64,000 bases of DNA from Haloferax larsenii JCM 13917 (GCF_000336955.1 NZ_AOLI01000014.1:125975-189974), one strand, 5' to 3'; shown: positions 16,898 through 26,046, counted from the first letter of the stretch. Translations and numbers: made by a program. The notes: generated by a model not told the origin, from the sequence alone.

Positions 16898-18049
16898 TTA
16901 GAGACTGAACCGGTCCGCCGCAGTCTCCATGTCCTTGTCACCGCGCCCGGAGAGGTTGACGAGTATCGTGTCGTGTGCGTCCGCCTCTGCGAGTTGAATC
17001 GCTCGCGCGACGGCGTGACTGGATTCGAGCGCCGGGATGATACCCTCTGTTTCGCTGAGTTCGCGGAACGCCGCGAGTGCCTCGTCGTCGGTGACGCCGG
17101 TGTACTCAGCACGGCCGAGAGCGCGGAACATCGCGTGCTCCGGGCCGACGCCGGGGTAGTCGAGACCGGCGGAGACCGAGTGCACTTCCACGTCGTCGTC
17201 GATGACGCGGGTCTTCATGCCGTGAATCACGTCGTCTTTCCCCTTGGCGAGGGGTGCGGCGTGCTGAGTCGAATCCGAACCTTTCCCGCCGCCTTCTGCA
17301 CCATAGAACGCCACATCGTCGTCGCGGAAGGCGTGAAACAGCCCGATTGCGTTCGACCCGCCGCCGACACACGCGACAGCGGCATCCGGAAGTTCGCCCG
17401 TCCGGTCGAGGAACTGCTCGCGGGCCTCCTCGCCGATGACGCTCTGGAAGTCTCGAACCATCCGCGGGAAGGGGTCGGGGCCGACGACGCTCCCGACGAG
17501 GTAGTGCGTCTCGTCGATGTTTTGGGCGAAGTCCTCCAACGCAGCGTCGACGGCGTCAGCGAGTCCTGCGCCGCCGCGTGTCACCTCGTTCACCTCGGCA
17601 CCCATCAGGCGCATGCGGAAGACGTTCATCTGCTGGCGCTCGACGTCTTTCTTCCCCATGTAAATCTCCGTGTCGAGGTTGAACAGCGCGCCGACCATCG
17701 CCGTTGCCGTTCCGTGTTGCCCAGCACCAGTTTCCGCGATGAGTCGGTCTTTCCCGGCTTTCTTGGCAAGGAGTGCCTGTCCGAGTGCGTTGTTGATTTT
17801 GTGTGCGCCGCCGTGAAGCAGGTCCTCACGCTTGAGGTAGATATCAGCGCCGTATCGCTCGCTCAGGTTGCGCGCGTGGTACAGCGGGGTGGAACGCCCC
17901 GCGAAGTCTTCGAGTAAGTCACGGAATTCCGACTGGAACTCGTCCGAGCTCGCGATGTCGTCGTAGCCCGCTGCAAGCTGTTCGAGTGCGGATTCGAGCG
18001 CTTCGGGAACGTATCGTCCACCGTATCCATCGAAGTCTCCGTGCGTCAT
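16898..18049 (-). CDS. trpB: Tryptophan synthase beta chain, solitary copy
   Basis: This PLP enzyme of 383 residues condenses indole with serine to make tryptophan. The Schiff-base lysine is K84 in GGAHKINNALGQ. The phosphate-binding GGGSNAIG and the TrpA-contact region (LDYPGVGPEH) are present, so it is the TrpB1 type. The start at 18049 (MTHGDFDGYGGRY) is supported by a TTTTATAC box about 25-30 bp upstream, making it leaderless; an upstream in-frame ATG at 18073 lies within that promoter. No trpA, trpC or trpE is nearby, which is odd for TrpB1. It may be a second copy or one that uses external indole. Confidence 0.92.
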   Translation of the reverse strand: MTHGDFDGYGGRYVPEALESALEQLAAGYDDIASSDEFQSEFRDLLEDFAGRSTPLYHARNLSERYGADIYLKREDLLHGGAHKINNALGQALLAKKAGKDRLIAETGAGQHGTATAMVGALFNLDTEIYMGKKDVERQQMNVFRMRLMGAEVNEVTRGGAGLADAVDAALEDFAQNIDETHYLVGSVVGPDPFPRMVRDFQSVIGEEAREQFLDRTGELPDAAVACVGGGSNAIGLFHAFRDDDVAFYGAEGGGKGSDSTQHAAPLAKGKDDVIHGMKTRVIDDDVEVHSVSAGLDYPGVGPEHAMFRALGRAEYTGVTDDEALAAFRELSETEGIIPALESSHAVARAIQLAEADAHDTILVNLSGRGDKDMETAADRFSL

Positions 18050-18075
18050 GTATTCACGTGTCACCTGCATCATGT

Positions 18076-18083
18076 ATAAAAGA
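18076..18083 (-). promoter_or_regulatory. TATA box of trpB
   Basis: On the minus strand the sequence reads TTTTATAC, centred about 30 bp upstream of the trpB ATG at 18049. It fixes that start as leaderless and argues against the longer frame. Confidence 0.65.
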
Positions 18084-18139
18084 TACCATCAGTCGACAAG
18101 AAACGACATTGGTGTTAGTGCTGGACCACCGTTTGTGAT

Positions 18140-19348
18140 TTACTCTGTCGCTCCGTCGGGTTGTGGTGTCGAATCACCCACTGGGGTCTCCCACAGCCAA
18201 ACGACGGCGGCGCAGGCCAAGAAGAGTCCACCGAGACACGCGAGGGCGGTTAGCGGAGCGGTAGCGTCGGCGACGACCCCGGTCAGTGGCTTCAGTGGAA
18301 CTCGGACGAGTGCGTAGGCCATCGACGCGGCACTGAGAAGCGTCGCACGGCCGACCGCGTCGGCGTGGTCGTTGACGTAGCCGCTGGCGATAGGGGAGAC
18401 GGTAGAGCGGGCAGCTTTCAGTAGCGCGAACGTCGGCAGGGCGGCGACGGGAACGAGGACCGAACCGAGAAGAAACACACTGACGACCACGGGGACGAGT
18501 ACGAGCGTCCACTTCGTCGAGAGTCGCGCTTCGATAGCCCCGGCGTAGTAACTCGCGGTCGCAGTGAGTACCGTGAACCCGGCGTAGAGCGGTCCGAGCG
18601 AAGTCTCGGGAATACCGATTGTCCCGGTGACGATTGGCTGAACGTACGTGTTTGCCGCGCTGGTCACACCGAAGAACAACGCGAGATAGACGATTGTCGA
18701 GCGAAGCGGTGGGACGGTCAACCGCCGTCTGAGGACTGGAAGCACGTCGAAGAGAGTGTTCTCCTCGCGGTCGGTCCGTGAACTCGTCGCGGGCATCGAG
18801 ACCAAGACGAGAAGCGAGCACCCGAGCAGTGCGGCCGCGACGAGAAACGGTAGCCGAGGGTCGGAGTCGTACAGCACACCCGAAACGAGCATCGTCGCCA
18901 CGCCGGCCCACTGATTCACCGACGCGCCGCGACCGCGAACGTGTGTGAATTGGTTGGCGTCCAGTCGCGCGTCGAGTACTTCGTAGAGCCACGCATCGTC
19001 ACTCCCGGATTGGAAAGCGAGCCCGAGCGCCCAGAGAACGTACAGAGCGACGAAGGCCGAGAACGACTGTGCGACGAGAAATCCGAGTAAGGAGAGCGCG
19101 AGGAACGCAGACCCGACGAGTAGACTGGCACGACGACCGAATCGGTCGCCGACGTAGCCGGTCGGTACCTCACCGACGACAACGAGAACCGCCGAGACGC
19201 TTCCGAGAGTGCCGATTTGCGTGTAGGTGAGGTCACGCCAGAGGAGAAACAGCGTGAACACGGGCGTGACGAATCCGAACGTCGTCGTCGCCTGGTACAG
19301 ATAGTACTTCAGGAGAACCGCCGGTGGGAGCCTGCGGTCGAACCGCAT
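18140..19348 (-). CDS. MFS transporter
   Basis: This 402-residue membrane protein has about 12 hydrophobic helices and the MFS loop motif GYVGDRFGRRASLL between helices 2 and 3. The periplasmic-side sequence is rich in small residues, typical of drug or small-molecule exporters (DHA-like). The ATG at 19348 (MRFDRRLPPAV) is preferred to the GTG at 19357. It is transcribed alone, convergent with nothing and downstream of a zinc-ribbon gene on the same strand. The substrate cannot be inferred from the sequence or context. Confidence 0.88.
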   Translation of the reverse strand: MRFDRRLPPAVLLKYYLYQATTTFGFVTPVFTLFLLWRDLTYTQIGTLGSVSAVLVVVGEVPTGYVGDRFGRRASLLVGSAFLALSLLGFLVAQSFSAFVALYVLWALGLAFQSGSDDAWLYEVLDARLDANQFTHVRGRGASVNQWAGVATMLVSGVLYDSDPRLPFLVAAALLGCSLLVLVSMPATSSRTDREENTLFDVLPVLRRRLTVPPLRSTIVYLALFFGVTSAANTYVQPIVTGTIGIPETSLGPLYAGFTVLTATASYYAGAIEARLSTKWTLVLVPVVVSVFLLGSVLVPVAALPTFALLKAARSTVSPIASGYVNDHADAVGRATLLSAASMAYALVRVPLKPLTGVVADATAPLTALACLGGLFLACAAVVWLWETPVGDSTPQPDGATE

Positions 19349-19502
19349 CAGCGACACGTCCGGGACCGGTCACACGTGGCTCGCGTCCGCTTCGTTCGCA
19401 CGCCTTTGCCTCGATTCGACACACGGAAAGCTGTTCCCTGACCGAGATTTTTGTATCGGATTTGAGATGTTCTTCAACGCGCCACGATAGCAAAACAGCG
19501 CC

Positions 19503-19655
19503 TCACTCGGGACGAACGACTTCGTCGCACGAGTAGCACTCGGCGAAGACGCCGGTGGTGCCGTCGCTCTCTTCGAACTCGATAAGCTTCTGTCCGGGGG
19601 CGAGTTCGGACCCACACTCTGGACACCGGCCGATAGAGGACGAATCACTGTTCAT
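19503..19655 (-). CDS. Small zinc-ribbon protein (DUF7837-like)
   Basis: A 50-residue protein with two CxxC knuckles (RCPECGSEL and AECYSCDEV) separated by about 24 residues, forming one zinc ribbon. The EFEESDGTTGVFAEC segment matches a family of tiny haloarchaeal putative zinc-binding proteins. The ATG at 19655 (MNSDSSSIG) is preferred; a longer frame starts at 19694 inside a TATA-like element (ATGTATAG on the minus strand). Function is unknown; such proteins are often regulatory. Confidence 0.78.
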   Translation of the reverse strand: MNSDSSSIGRCPECGSELAPGQKLIEFEESDGTTGVFAECYSCDEVVRPE

Positions 19656-19826
19656 GGGAATCGATGAGCGCGTTTGTCCCGGCTCACTATACATGTGGTT
19701 TCTTCGGCCTCCCCAATAGGTGTTTCTCGTGTCGTATTATTCACACAATAGCGTCGGCGGGTGCGCTTGGGGCACCGGGAGCCGGGGGGTGAAGGCTTAA
19801 CCGCACACAGTCGAACACTGTGTTCG

Positions 19827-20753
19827 ATGCAACCACGCCCCTCAACGTTCTCAATCGTCGCCCGCGACCCCGAGCGAGATGCTGTCGGCGTCGCCGTCCA
19901 GTCGAAATTCGTCAGCGTCGGGTCGGTCGTCCCCTTCGTCAGTGCAGACGCCGGGGCGATTGCGACGCAGAGCTTTGCGAACGTCGCGTACGGCCCCGAC
20001 GGCCTCGACTACCTCCGGGAGGGCCACACCGCGGCCGAGGTCGTCGAACACCTCACAGAAGGAGACGACGAAGCGCCGAGCAGACAGGTCGGCGTCGTCG
20101 GACAGGACGGGTCGGTGGCCGCGTTCACCGGCGAGGAGTGCTTCGACGTCGCCGACGACATTCAAGGCGAGCACTACACCGTCCAAGGGAACATCCTCGA
20201 AAATCACGAGACGCTCGAAGCCATGGCCGACGCCTTCGAATCGACCGACGGCGGTCTCCCAGAGAAACTCTTGGCCGCACTTCACGCTGGAAACGACGCC
20301 GGCGGTGACAAGCGCGGCGAGCAGTCGGCCGCGATGTACATCGCCAAGCCCGACGGCGGGTACGACGGCGGGAACGACCGCTGGGTCGACGTCCGCGTCG
20401 ACGACCACGAACACCCGATAGACGAGTTGGAACGGGTGTTCAAGATATACGACATCACGCTGTTGGAGCGAGAGACGCCCGACGAAATGCGGTCGCTCTC
20501 CGGGGCGACTGCCGAAGCGGTGTTGCAGACGCTCGCAGAACTCGGGTTCTACGACGGAGACCCGACATCCGAATTCGACGACGACGGTGTCGAAGCACTC
20601 GAATCCTTCCGTGGCATGAACAACTTCGAGAACCACTCACTCGTCGGCCTCGAAGACGCAATCGCCCGCGGTTGGGACGATGCAGACGGCACTGGCGAGG
20701 AAAAACTCGTCGACGCGATTTGGAACGGCCTGTCGCGACTCGAACGACTGTAG
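19827..20753 (+). CDS. DUF1028 family protein (Ntn-hydrolase-like)
   Basis: This 308-residue protein starts with the DUF1028 signature STFSIVARDPERDAVGVAVQSKFVSVGS and contains GAIATQSFANVAYGPDGL and YTVQGNILENHETLEAM. DUF1028 has an Ntn-hydrolase-like fold but no agreed activity; it often occurs near peptidase or amidohydrolase genes. The C-terminal about 90 residues form an acidic helical extension seen in longer family members (putative peptidoglycan-binding-like). The ATG at 19827 gives the family N-terminus; the frame is open upstream to 19761. It stands alone. Confidence 0.85.
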   Translation: MQPRPSTFSIVARDPERDAVGVAVQSKFVSVGSVVPFVSADAGAIATQSFANVAYGPDGLDYLREGHTAAEVVEHLTEGDDEAPSRQVGVVGQDGSVAAFTGEECFDVADDIQGEHYTVQGNILENHETLEAMADAFESTDGGLPEKLLAALHAGNDAGGDKRGEQSAAMYIAKPDGGYDGGNDRWVDVRVDDHEHPIDELERVFKIYDITLLERETPDEMRSLSGATAEAVLQTLAELGFYDGDPTSEFDDDGVEALESFRGMNNFENHSLVGLEDAIARGWDDADGTGEEKLVDAIWNGLSRLERL

Positions 20754-20853
20754 TCTGGACAGAAGTCCACACAGCGGACCTCTATCTGCGGTGCTGTGTC
20801 TCTCAGAGGCCCTCCTCCCAGCCTCTCCGCCTCTCTCAGGCGGACCGTGTCCC

Positions 20854-21015
20854 TCAGACGCTGCTGTATCTCTCTTTCCCTGCCGCTTTGCCCTGCTCTG
20901 ATATCTCACTCATCGTCGAACACGCGAGACACGCGAACACTTGGTTGTTGTTCGTTCCGAAGACGCGAGCGAAATCGACCGAGACGTACTGCCCACAACT
21001 GTTGCACGTTTTCAT
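20854..21015 (-). CDS. Small zinc-finger protein (DUF7563 family)
   Basis: A 53-residue protein with CNSCGQYVSVDFARVFG and CLACS, giving a CxxC...CxxC zinc knuckle. The FARVFG core is characteristic of a haloarchaeal family of small putative zinc fingers. The start at 21015 is used because upstream in-frame sequence (to 21141) has no family resemblance. It is one of four very small Cys-rich proteins in the window. Function unknown. Confidence 0.78.
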   Translation of the reverse strand: MKTCNSCGQYVSVDFARVFGTNNNQVFACLACSTMSEISEQGKAAGKERYSSV

Positions 21016-21190
21016 TGGTTTGTCCTCCCCCCTGAGTGCAGCACAAAAGGTGAACGGGCGTGTGACGAGACTCCCACCACGAAGGCCTCGTCTCGACACG
21101 AGTCGCGTGTCGTCACCGAAGTTTCCACCTTCGACTCCCACTTTCGGGCGGCAGTTGGTGTAAGACGCGCAGCATACACAAATCAGGTCG

Positions 21191-21244
21191 CTAGTCTCCT
21201 AGCCCCCGTGGGGTGACGTACGCACTAGTAGACTAGGTTACTAG
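21191..21244. other. Cluster of five CTAG tetramers
   Basis: CTAG occurs at 21191, 21199, 21225, 21233 and 21241 within 54 bp; the last one includes the stop codon of the small gene next to it. CTAG is strongly under-represented in haloarchaeal genomes and is the target of a DNA methyltransferase in Haloferax. The spacer between two small Cys-containing genes contains no other feature. Confidence 0.7.
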
Positions 21245-21378
21245 TCGCGCAACACGATATCGACGGCGTGGTCGACTCCCGCCTCGGCGAGATGCCTCGC
21301 TTCGAGTTCGAGCGCCGTCGCTACGTCGGCAGCAGTCTCCGTGTATGCACACACCGTACACCGAAGGTCGTACGTCAC
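21241..21378 (-). CDS. Small CxxC protein, 45 residues, unknown
   Basis: A GTG-started frame encodes MTYDLRCTVCAYTETAADVA and continues with an amphipathic, acidic helix ending IVLRD. A strong Shine-Dalgarno motif (AGGAGG, about 7 bp upstream on the minus strand) marks the start, which is unusual in a genome where many genes are leaderless. One CxxC pair suggests metal binding, possibly as a dimer. It lies just downstream, on the same strand, of the PAS/GAF regulator gene and could be co-transcribed with it. Function unknown. Confidence 0.7.
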   Translation of the reverse strand: MTYDLRCTVCAYTETAADVATALELEARHLAEAGVDHAVDIVLRD

Positions 21379-21461
21379 GGTTCCTCCTGGAAGACGCTGG
21401 TGAGCCGACGGTTCATAGAAGGCCTACGCAGCGTGGTGAAGTAACTCACACGGGTTGGTAT

Positions 21462-24032
21462 CTAGTGCCGTTTCTCGTCGAGAAGTTGGTCCAAGATTCG
21501 TTTGATGGCCTTCCGAACGTGGAGGTAGAACGTCGGAGACGAGATATCGAGTGCGGAGGCGAGGTCGTCACCAGTCGAGAGTCGAGGCGCTTCGAAGTAC
21601 CCCGCGTGGTACGCTAAGTCGATGACCTCTCGTTGCCGTTCGGTCAACACGTCGTCGAGCGTCTCCCGACTCGTCGCTGGGACCGACTCGTGCCGGTCGA
21701 TAGTCCGTTTCGCGACGAACGTCGTGTCGGCGTGGCCGTGCATCCCCCCGATAATCTCGTGAACGTCGGTCTCGGGGGCGACCTCGCCGACGACAGTAGT
21801 GGTTCCGTCCTCGGCGACGAGCGACCGAAGGGTGGCACCGTAATCGAGGAGCGTCGCCGACGGGGCCGACGTGAGCGTGAACTCCACCCGTCCTCCTGAA
21901 GACTCCTCTTCGACGACCCGAACGTGGCCGTCCGTCGTCAGTGCATCGAGCTGGTCCCGCACTGTCGCTACCGGTGTCCCCTCGACGTTCGCGTAACAGA
22001 CGTATCCACCGTCGCGTGCCGGAGAAATCGCTTCGAGAGTCACGCGGCAGTCAACTGCGGTCGTCAGTTCGTTGAACACTGAGTCCGGGTCTTCGGACCG
22101 GAACTCCAGTTCGACGAGCGTGTCGGTGTAGAGGAGGTACTTGTTCTCCGCCGCGTTCATCGCGTGTCCGATGCGACGCCCGAGTTCGCCGAGCAGAGCT
22201 CGCTCGTTCTCGTCGAACGCGTTGGGGCGACTCGTGTAGAGACCGATGACGCCGTACACTGTGCCACCGTATGCAACGGGAATCGCGGCGAGGGATTGGT
22301 ATCCCCAACTGAGTGCGTGCTGTCGGCGGTCCGTTCCGTGTTCGTCGCTGAGAACGTTCCGAGCCACGTGGACCTCGCTGGTGCGAATCGCTTCGGCGAA
22401 GGGGTGCCACTTCCACGGAATCGTCCGAGACGAGACGCTAAACTGGTCGACGAAGTCGCCACCGACTCCCACCACCTCTGTCGGCGTCACCCGGCCAACA
22501 GCCGGATTGTAGTCACCGTACCAGACGAACTGATACACGTCCGAGACGGCCAACTGCTCGCAGACGAGTCGCTGAATCTCGTCTCGTGACGACGCGCGGG
22601 CGAGTTCTCGATTCAGCGGCCGAAGACTCTCGGTCACCTGCTGAATCCGTTCGAGCTTGTTTCGCCGCCGTTCGAGCATCTCTTCGCGTCGCTTCTGGTC
22701 ACTGATATCGGCGTTCACGGCGACGAAGCGGTCGATGTCCCCGTTGTCGTCGACCACCGGTGCGATAGTTTGGTTGACCGTGTAGCGCTCGCCAGACCGC
22801 CGCCGATTGACGACCTCACCCTGCCACACCTCGCCCGCGAGTATCGTCTCCCAGAGGTCTGCGTAGAAGTCCTCGTCGTGTTCTCCCGAGTTGAGGATGC
22901 TCGGTGTCTTTCCGAGGACGTCAGTCTCGTCGTACCCAGTCAACTCCTCGAACGCCGGGTTGACGTACTCGATGGTACCGTCGGTGTCCGTGAGGTAGAC
23001 GGAGTGCCCGGTGTGTTCGACGGCCTCCCGAAACGCGCGCAGTTGTCGCTCGCGTTCTTCCCGTGCAGTCACGTCGCGGGCGACACTGACGACGCGCTCG
23101 ACGGAGCCGTCAGACCCCATGACGGGAGCACTGTTCATCACCACCCAGCGTTCTGTGCCGTCTGGCCCCACGAATCCGAATTCGGTTCCGAACACCGGCT
23201 CTCCCGTTTCGGACACGTGGACAATCGAGTGGTCCTCGACCGGAATCGGGTTGCCATCCCGGTCGTGGGCCGTCAGTCCGAGGTCGGTGTACTGTCTCCC
23301 GGTCGCCTCCGCCTCAGACAACCCGAGAGCATCTTCCGCGCGGCCGTTGATGCGCGTTATCTCACCGTCAGGGGCCGTGACCATCGTTCCGGCCGGTATC
23401 GTCTCCAGCAGGCGGTCGAGCATCTCCTGTCGCCGTTCGAGTTCGGCGTTCGCATCGAGTTGTGACACGAGGCCGCTCGCGTCATCCACGACAGCCGAGA
23501 CGACGTCGCGTAGCTGTTCATCGAGTGCCGGCGAATCGGTGAAATACAGGACGACGACTGCGACACGCCGACTGCCCGTGTCGAGTGGAACGCCGAACGC
23601 TGCTTCGACCGAATTTGTCGGGGTGGAGTCGGATTCCGCGTTCGGTATCGACCACTCGTCGTCCGACTCGACGGTCCAAACTGGCTCCGTAGCGTCCCAG
23701 ACTCGCCCGGGGACCCCGTCTCCGATTTCGGTCGTGGGAGTTGTCGGCGCTGCCGCCGAAGCTTCCGAATCGGCAGCCGCCGTAGCGAGTGTGACGCGTG
23801 TGAGACGCTGCTCATTCGAATCAGGACGTACCCACGCCTCAGCAGACGCACACTCGGTCCACGCCTGTAGTGCGTCGGTCAACACGTGGAGTCCCTCGTC
23901 GAGTGTCTCGACAGTTCCCAACGCTCGCGCGATGCGGCCGAGAAGAACATCTTGCCGCGCTGTCGGTGAGTCGGCACCCAGCCCGTGCTGCCCGTTAGAC
24001 TCGGCTGACCCACCCCAGTCCCCGTTCATCAC
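21462..24032 (-). CDS. PAS/GAF sensor with bacterioopsin-activator-type HTH
   Basis: This 856-residue cytoplasmic regulator has an N-terminal GAF-like region (about 25-195), then two PAS domains (about 200-450) that include PAS signatures such as YVNPAFEELTGYDETDVLG and GERYTVNQTIAPVVDDNG. A second GAF domain follows (about 470-640), then a Bat-like region, and a C-terminal HTH-10 (LTERQREVIDLAYHAGYFEAPR ... ALDISSPTFYLHVRKAIKRIL). Bat of Halobacterium activates bacterioopsin under low oxygen or light, and the same layout occurs in many haloarchaeal sensors. No opsin gene is in the window, so the target is unknown. Tandem ATGs at 24032 and 24029 leave the start open by one codon. Confidence 0.9.
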   Translation of the reverse strand: MMNGDWGGSAESNGQHGLGADSPTARQDVLLGRIARALGTVETLDEGLHVLTDALQAWTECASAEAWVRPDSNEQRLTRVTLATAAADSEASAAAPTTPTTEIGDGVPGRVWDATEPVWTVESDDEWSIPNAESDSTPTNSVEAAFGVPLDTGSRRVAVVVLYFTDSPALDEQLRDVVSAVVDDASGLVSQLDANAELERRQEMLDRLLETIPAGTMVTAPDGEITRINGRAEDALGLSEAEATGRQYTDLGLTAHDRDGNPIPVEDHSIVHVSETGEPVFGTEFGFVGPDGTERWVVMNSAPVMGSDGSVERVVSVARDVTAREERERQLRAFREAVEHTGHSVYLTDTDGTIEYVNPAFEELTGYDETDVLGKTPSILNSGEHDEDFYADLWETILAGEVWQGEVVNRRRSGERYTVNQTIAPVVDDNGDIDRFVAVNADISDQKRREEMLERRRNKLERIQQVTESLRPLNRELARASSRDEIQRLVCEQLAVSDVYQFVWYGDYNPAVGRVTPTEVVGVGGDFVDQFSVSSRTIPWKWHPFAEAIRTSEVHVARNVLSDEHGTDRRQHALSWGYQSLAAIPVAYGGTVYGVIGLYTSRPNAFDENERALLGELGRRIGHAMNAAENKYLLYTDTLVELEFRSEDPDSVFNELTTAVDCRVTLEAISPARDGGYVCYANVEGTPVATVRDQLDALTTDGHVRVVEEESSGGRVEFTLTSAPSATLLDYGATLRSLVAEDGTTTVVGEVAPETDVHEIIGGMHGHADTTFVAKRTIDRHESVPATSRETLDDVLTERQREVIDLAYHAGYFEAPRLSTGDDLASALDISSPTFYLHVRKAIKRILDQLLDEKRH

Positions 24033-24108
24033 TTGCAGCGTGCTACGAGCGGTCCGAATAAAAAGTATAGACAGTATATCACTTAGATATCAATCTGGCA
24101 ATCCGGTG

Positions 24109-25458
24109 TCAGTCCAGCGTTCCGTTGAGAACTTTCGCAGTCGTCAGGACGGGGTCCCACGTCGGACTGACCGGCGGCGCGTACGAGAGGTCGAAGTACG
24201 ACAGTTCCTCGACTGTCGTCTCGGTGTGGAGCGCGGCAGCGACCGTGTCGATTCGTTTGGCGACGCCTTCGTGGCCGACCATCGCGGCTCCGAGCACGCG
24301 GTGAGAGTCTCGGTCGCCGACCATGGTGATGTGAATCGGCTTTGCACCGGGGTAGTAGTGTGCCCGCGACGTCGAAGAGATAGTGACGCTCACGGGGTCG
24401 AACCCTGCCTCTCGGGCCGCCTCTTCGTCGATGATTCCCGTTCGAGCGGCTTCGAGGTCGAACGCTTTGACAGCGGCGGTCCCGGCGATATCGCCGACCG
24501 GAGTCTCGTCACCGGCCATCGTCTGCCCGATAGCACGGCCAGCCCGGTTCGCGGTCAGTGCGAGCGGAACGTAGTCGGGTTCTCCGGTCACGACGTTTCT
24601 GGCTTCGGCGCAGTCGCCCGCGGCGAAGACGTCAGGCGCGCTCGTTCGCCCGAACTCGTCGGTCGCGATAGCGCCCGTCTCACCGAGTTCGATGCCCGCC
24701 TCTGCTGCGAGTTCGGCGTTTGGTGCGACACCGACGCCGACGAGGACGAGGTCGACGTCGTAGGTCGACTCGTCGGCGACGAGCGTCTCGACGCGCCCAC
24801 CGGCACCTTCGAACCCATCGACCGCCGTTTCGAGGTGGAGTTCGACGCCCTCGTCGCGGAGGTGCGCTTCGACCTTCTCGCCGACCATCTCGCCGAAGGG
24901 GGCGAGAACGTGCGGGAGCATCTCAAAGAGGCGTACCGCAGCGTCGTGCTCCGCGAAGGCTTCGGCCATCTCGATGCCGACGTAGCCGCCACCGACGACC
25001 GCGACTGACTCCGGTTCGTGGGTCTCCATGGCGTCGCGGACAGCCTTCGCGCTGTCCAGACTGTGCATCGTGTAGACGCCGTCCAGGTCCATTCCGTCGA
25101 ACGGTGGCTCGATAGCTCGGGCCCCGGTCGCGACGAGCAGTTGGTCGTACGATTGCGTGCTCGTCCCGGACGGTGATTCGACCGTCACCTCGTGGGCGTC
25201 GGTGTCGATAGCGACGACTTCGTGGTGGAGTCGAAGGTCGATATCTCGCTCCTCGATGAACGCTTCGGGAGCGACTTGCAAGAGGTCGTCGAACTCTTCG
25301 ACAGACCCCTTGACGTAGTAGGGCATCCCGCAGGCGGCGTACGAGACGTACTCGCCTTTCTCGAAGACGACGACATCTCGGTCGGGCTGTTCGCGTTTGA
25401 ACTTGCTCGCTGCGCTCATGCCGGCGGCGTCACCGCCGACGACGACAATCGGGTCCAT
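24109..25458 (-). CDS. CoA-disulfide reductase/NADH oxidase-type flavoprotein
   Basis: This 449-residue FAD/NAD(P)H flavoenzyme belongs to the peroxide/disulfide reductase group. It has the FAD motif GGDAAGMSAASK and the single redox cysteine C43 in YAACGMPYY, exactly where CoA-disulfide reductases carry it. The NAD(P) motif VVGGGYVGIEMAEA, the second FAD motif VFAAGDC and a C-terminal dimerisation domain are also present. It may keep CoA reduced, or reduce coenzyme A persulfides or peroxides. The ATG at 25458 is used; the frame opens from a TTG at 25464. A thioredoxin gene lies 75 bp upstream on the same strand, suggesting a thiol-redox unit. Confidence 0.9.
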   Translation of the reverse strand: MDPIVVVGGDAAGMSAASKFKREQPDRDVVVFEKGEYVSYAACGMPYYVKGSVEEFDDLLQVAPEAFIEERDIDLRLHHEVVAIDTDAHEVTVESPSGTSTQSYDQLLVATGARAIEPPFDGMDLDGVYTMHSLDSAKAVRDAMETHEPESVAVVGGGYVGIEMAEAFAEHDAAVRLFEMLPHVLAPFGEMVGEKVEAHLRDEGVELHLETAVDGFEGAGGRVETLVADESTYDVDLVLVGVGVAPNAELAAEAGIELGETGAIATDEFGRTSAPDVFAAGDCAEARNVVTGEPDYVPLALTANRAGRAIGQTMAGDETPVGDIAGTAAVKAFDLEAARTGIIDEEAAREAGFDPVSVTISSTSRAHYYPGAKPIHITMVGDRDSHRVLGAAMVGHEGVAKRIDTVAAALHTETTVEELSYFDLSYAPPVSPTWDPVLTTAKVLNGTLD

Positions 25459-25533
25459 ACTCAACTCTTCTCGGAGGAGCGGCTAATATATTGCGCTCAT
25501 TCTACAATAGCAAGGAAGAATCGTCTCTTCCGA

Positions 25534-25875
25534 TTAGGCAGAGAGGTCGTCGACGACGCGCCGAAGGACGTCCTCACCGCGCATGCCGACCACGCGCTTT
25601 TTCGGTTCGCCGTCGGCGAAGAAGACCACGTTGGGGACGCTCTGAACCTGGTACGCACCGGCGAGTTGCTGGAACTCGTCGATGTCGACTTTCACCACGA
25701 CCGCGGCCGTGTCTGCGGCGATGTTCTCGACGACGGGTTCGAGCATCTGACAAGGGCCGCACCAGTCGGCGTAGAAGTCGACGAGAACGACGCCGTCGCG
25801 GTCGACGACGGATTTGAACTGTTCGACAGATTCGACGTGCACCGGTTCGTCGGTCACGAGTTCCGATTCGGACAT
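25534..25875 (-). CDS. Thioredoxin
   Basis: A 113-residue thioredoxin with the active site WCGPC (Cys39 and Cys42) in VDFYADWCGPCQ and the cis-proline loop VQSVPNVVFF. It reduces protein disulfides in the cytosol. The ATG at 25875 is used; the frame extends three codons upstream. It precedes the CoA-disulfide reductase on the same strand and follows the DoxX-type membrane gene. A 13-bp perfect palindrome (25913-25925) lies just upstream of its likely TATA region, suggesting local regulation. Confidence 0.95.
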   Translation of the reverse strand: MSESELVTDEPVHVESVEQFKSVVDRDGVVLVDFYADWCGPCQMLEPVVENIAADTAAVVVKVDIDEFQQLAGAYQVQSVPNVVFFADGEPKKRVVGMRGEDVLRRVVDDLSA

Positions 25876-25912
25876 GTATCTCATCGTACTCGGCCTTTCA
25901 CCATAACAGTAT

Positions 25913-25925
25913 TGTTTTCAAAACA
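25913..25925. promoter_or_regulatory. Palindrome upstream of thioredoxin
   Basis: TGTTTTCAAAACA is a perfect palindrome with 6-bp arms and one central base, about 38 bp upstream of the thioredoxin start. It is a candidate operator, possibly for a redox-responsive repressor; identification is by pattern only. Confidence 0.45.
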
Positions 25926-26046
25926 CAATCCTAGTGCTGGAATTAGTACCCACAGGTCACATGTTCTACCGTACGACCACTACCGAACTACCATACTACC
26001 GAGAGAATATGCCGGGGGTGTTCCCCCGCACGTGCACGTCTCTCCC

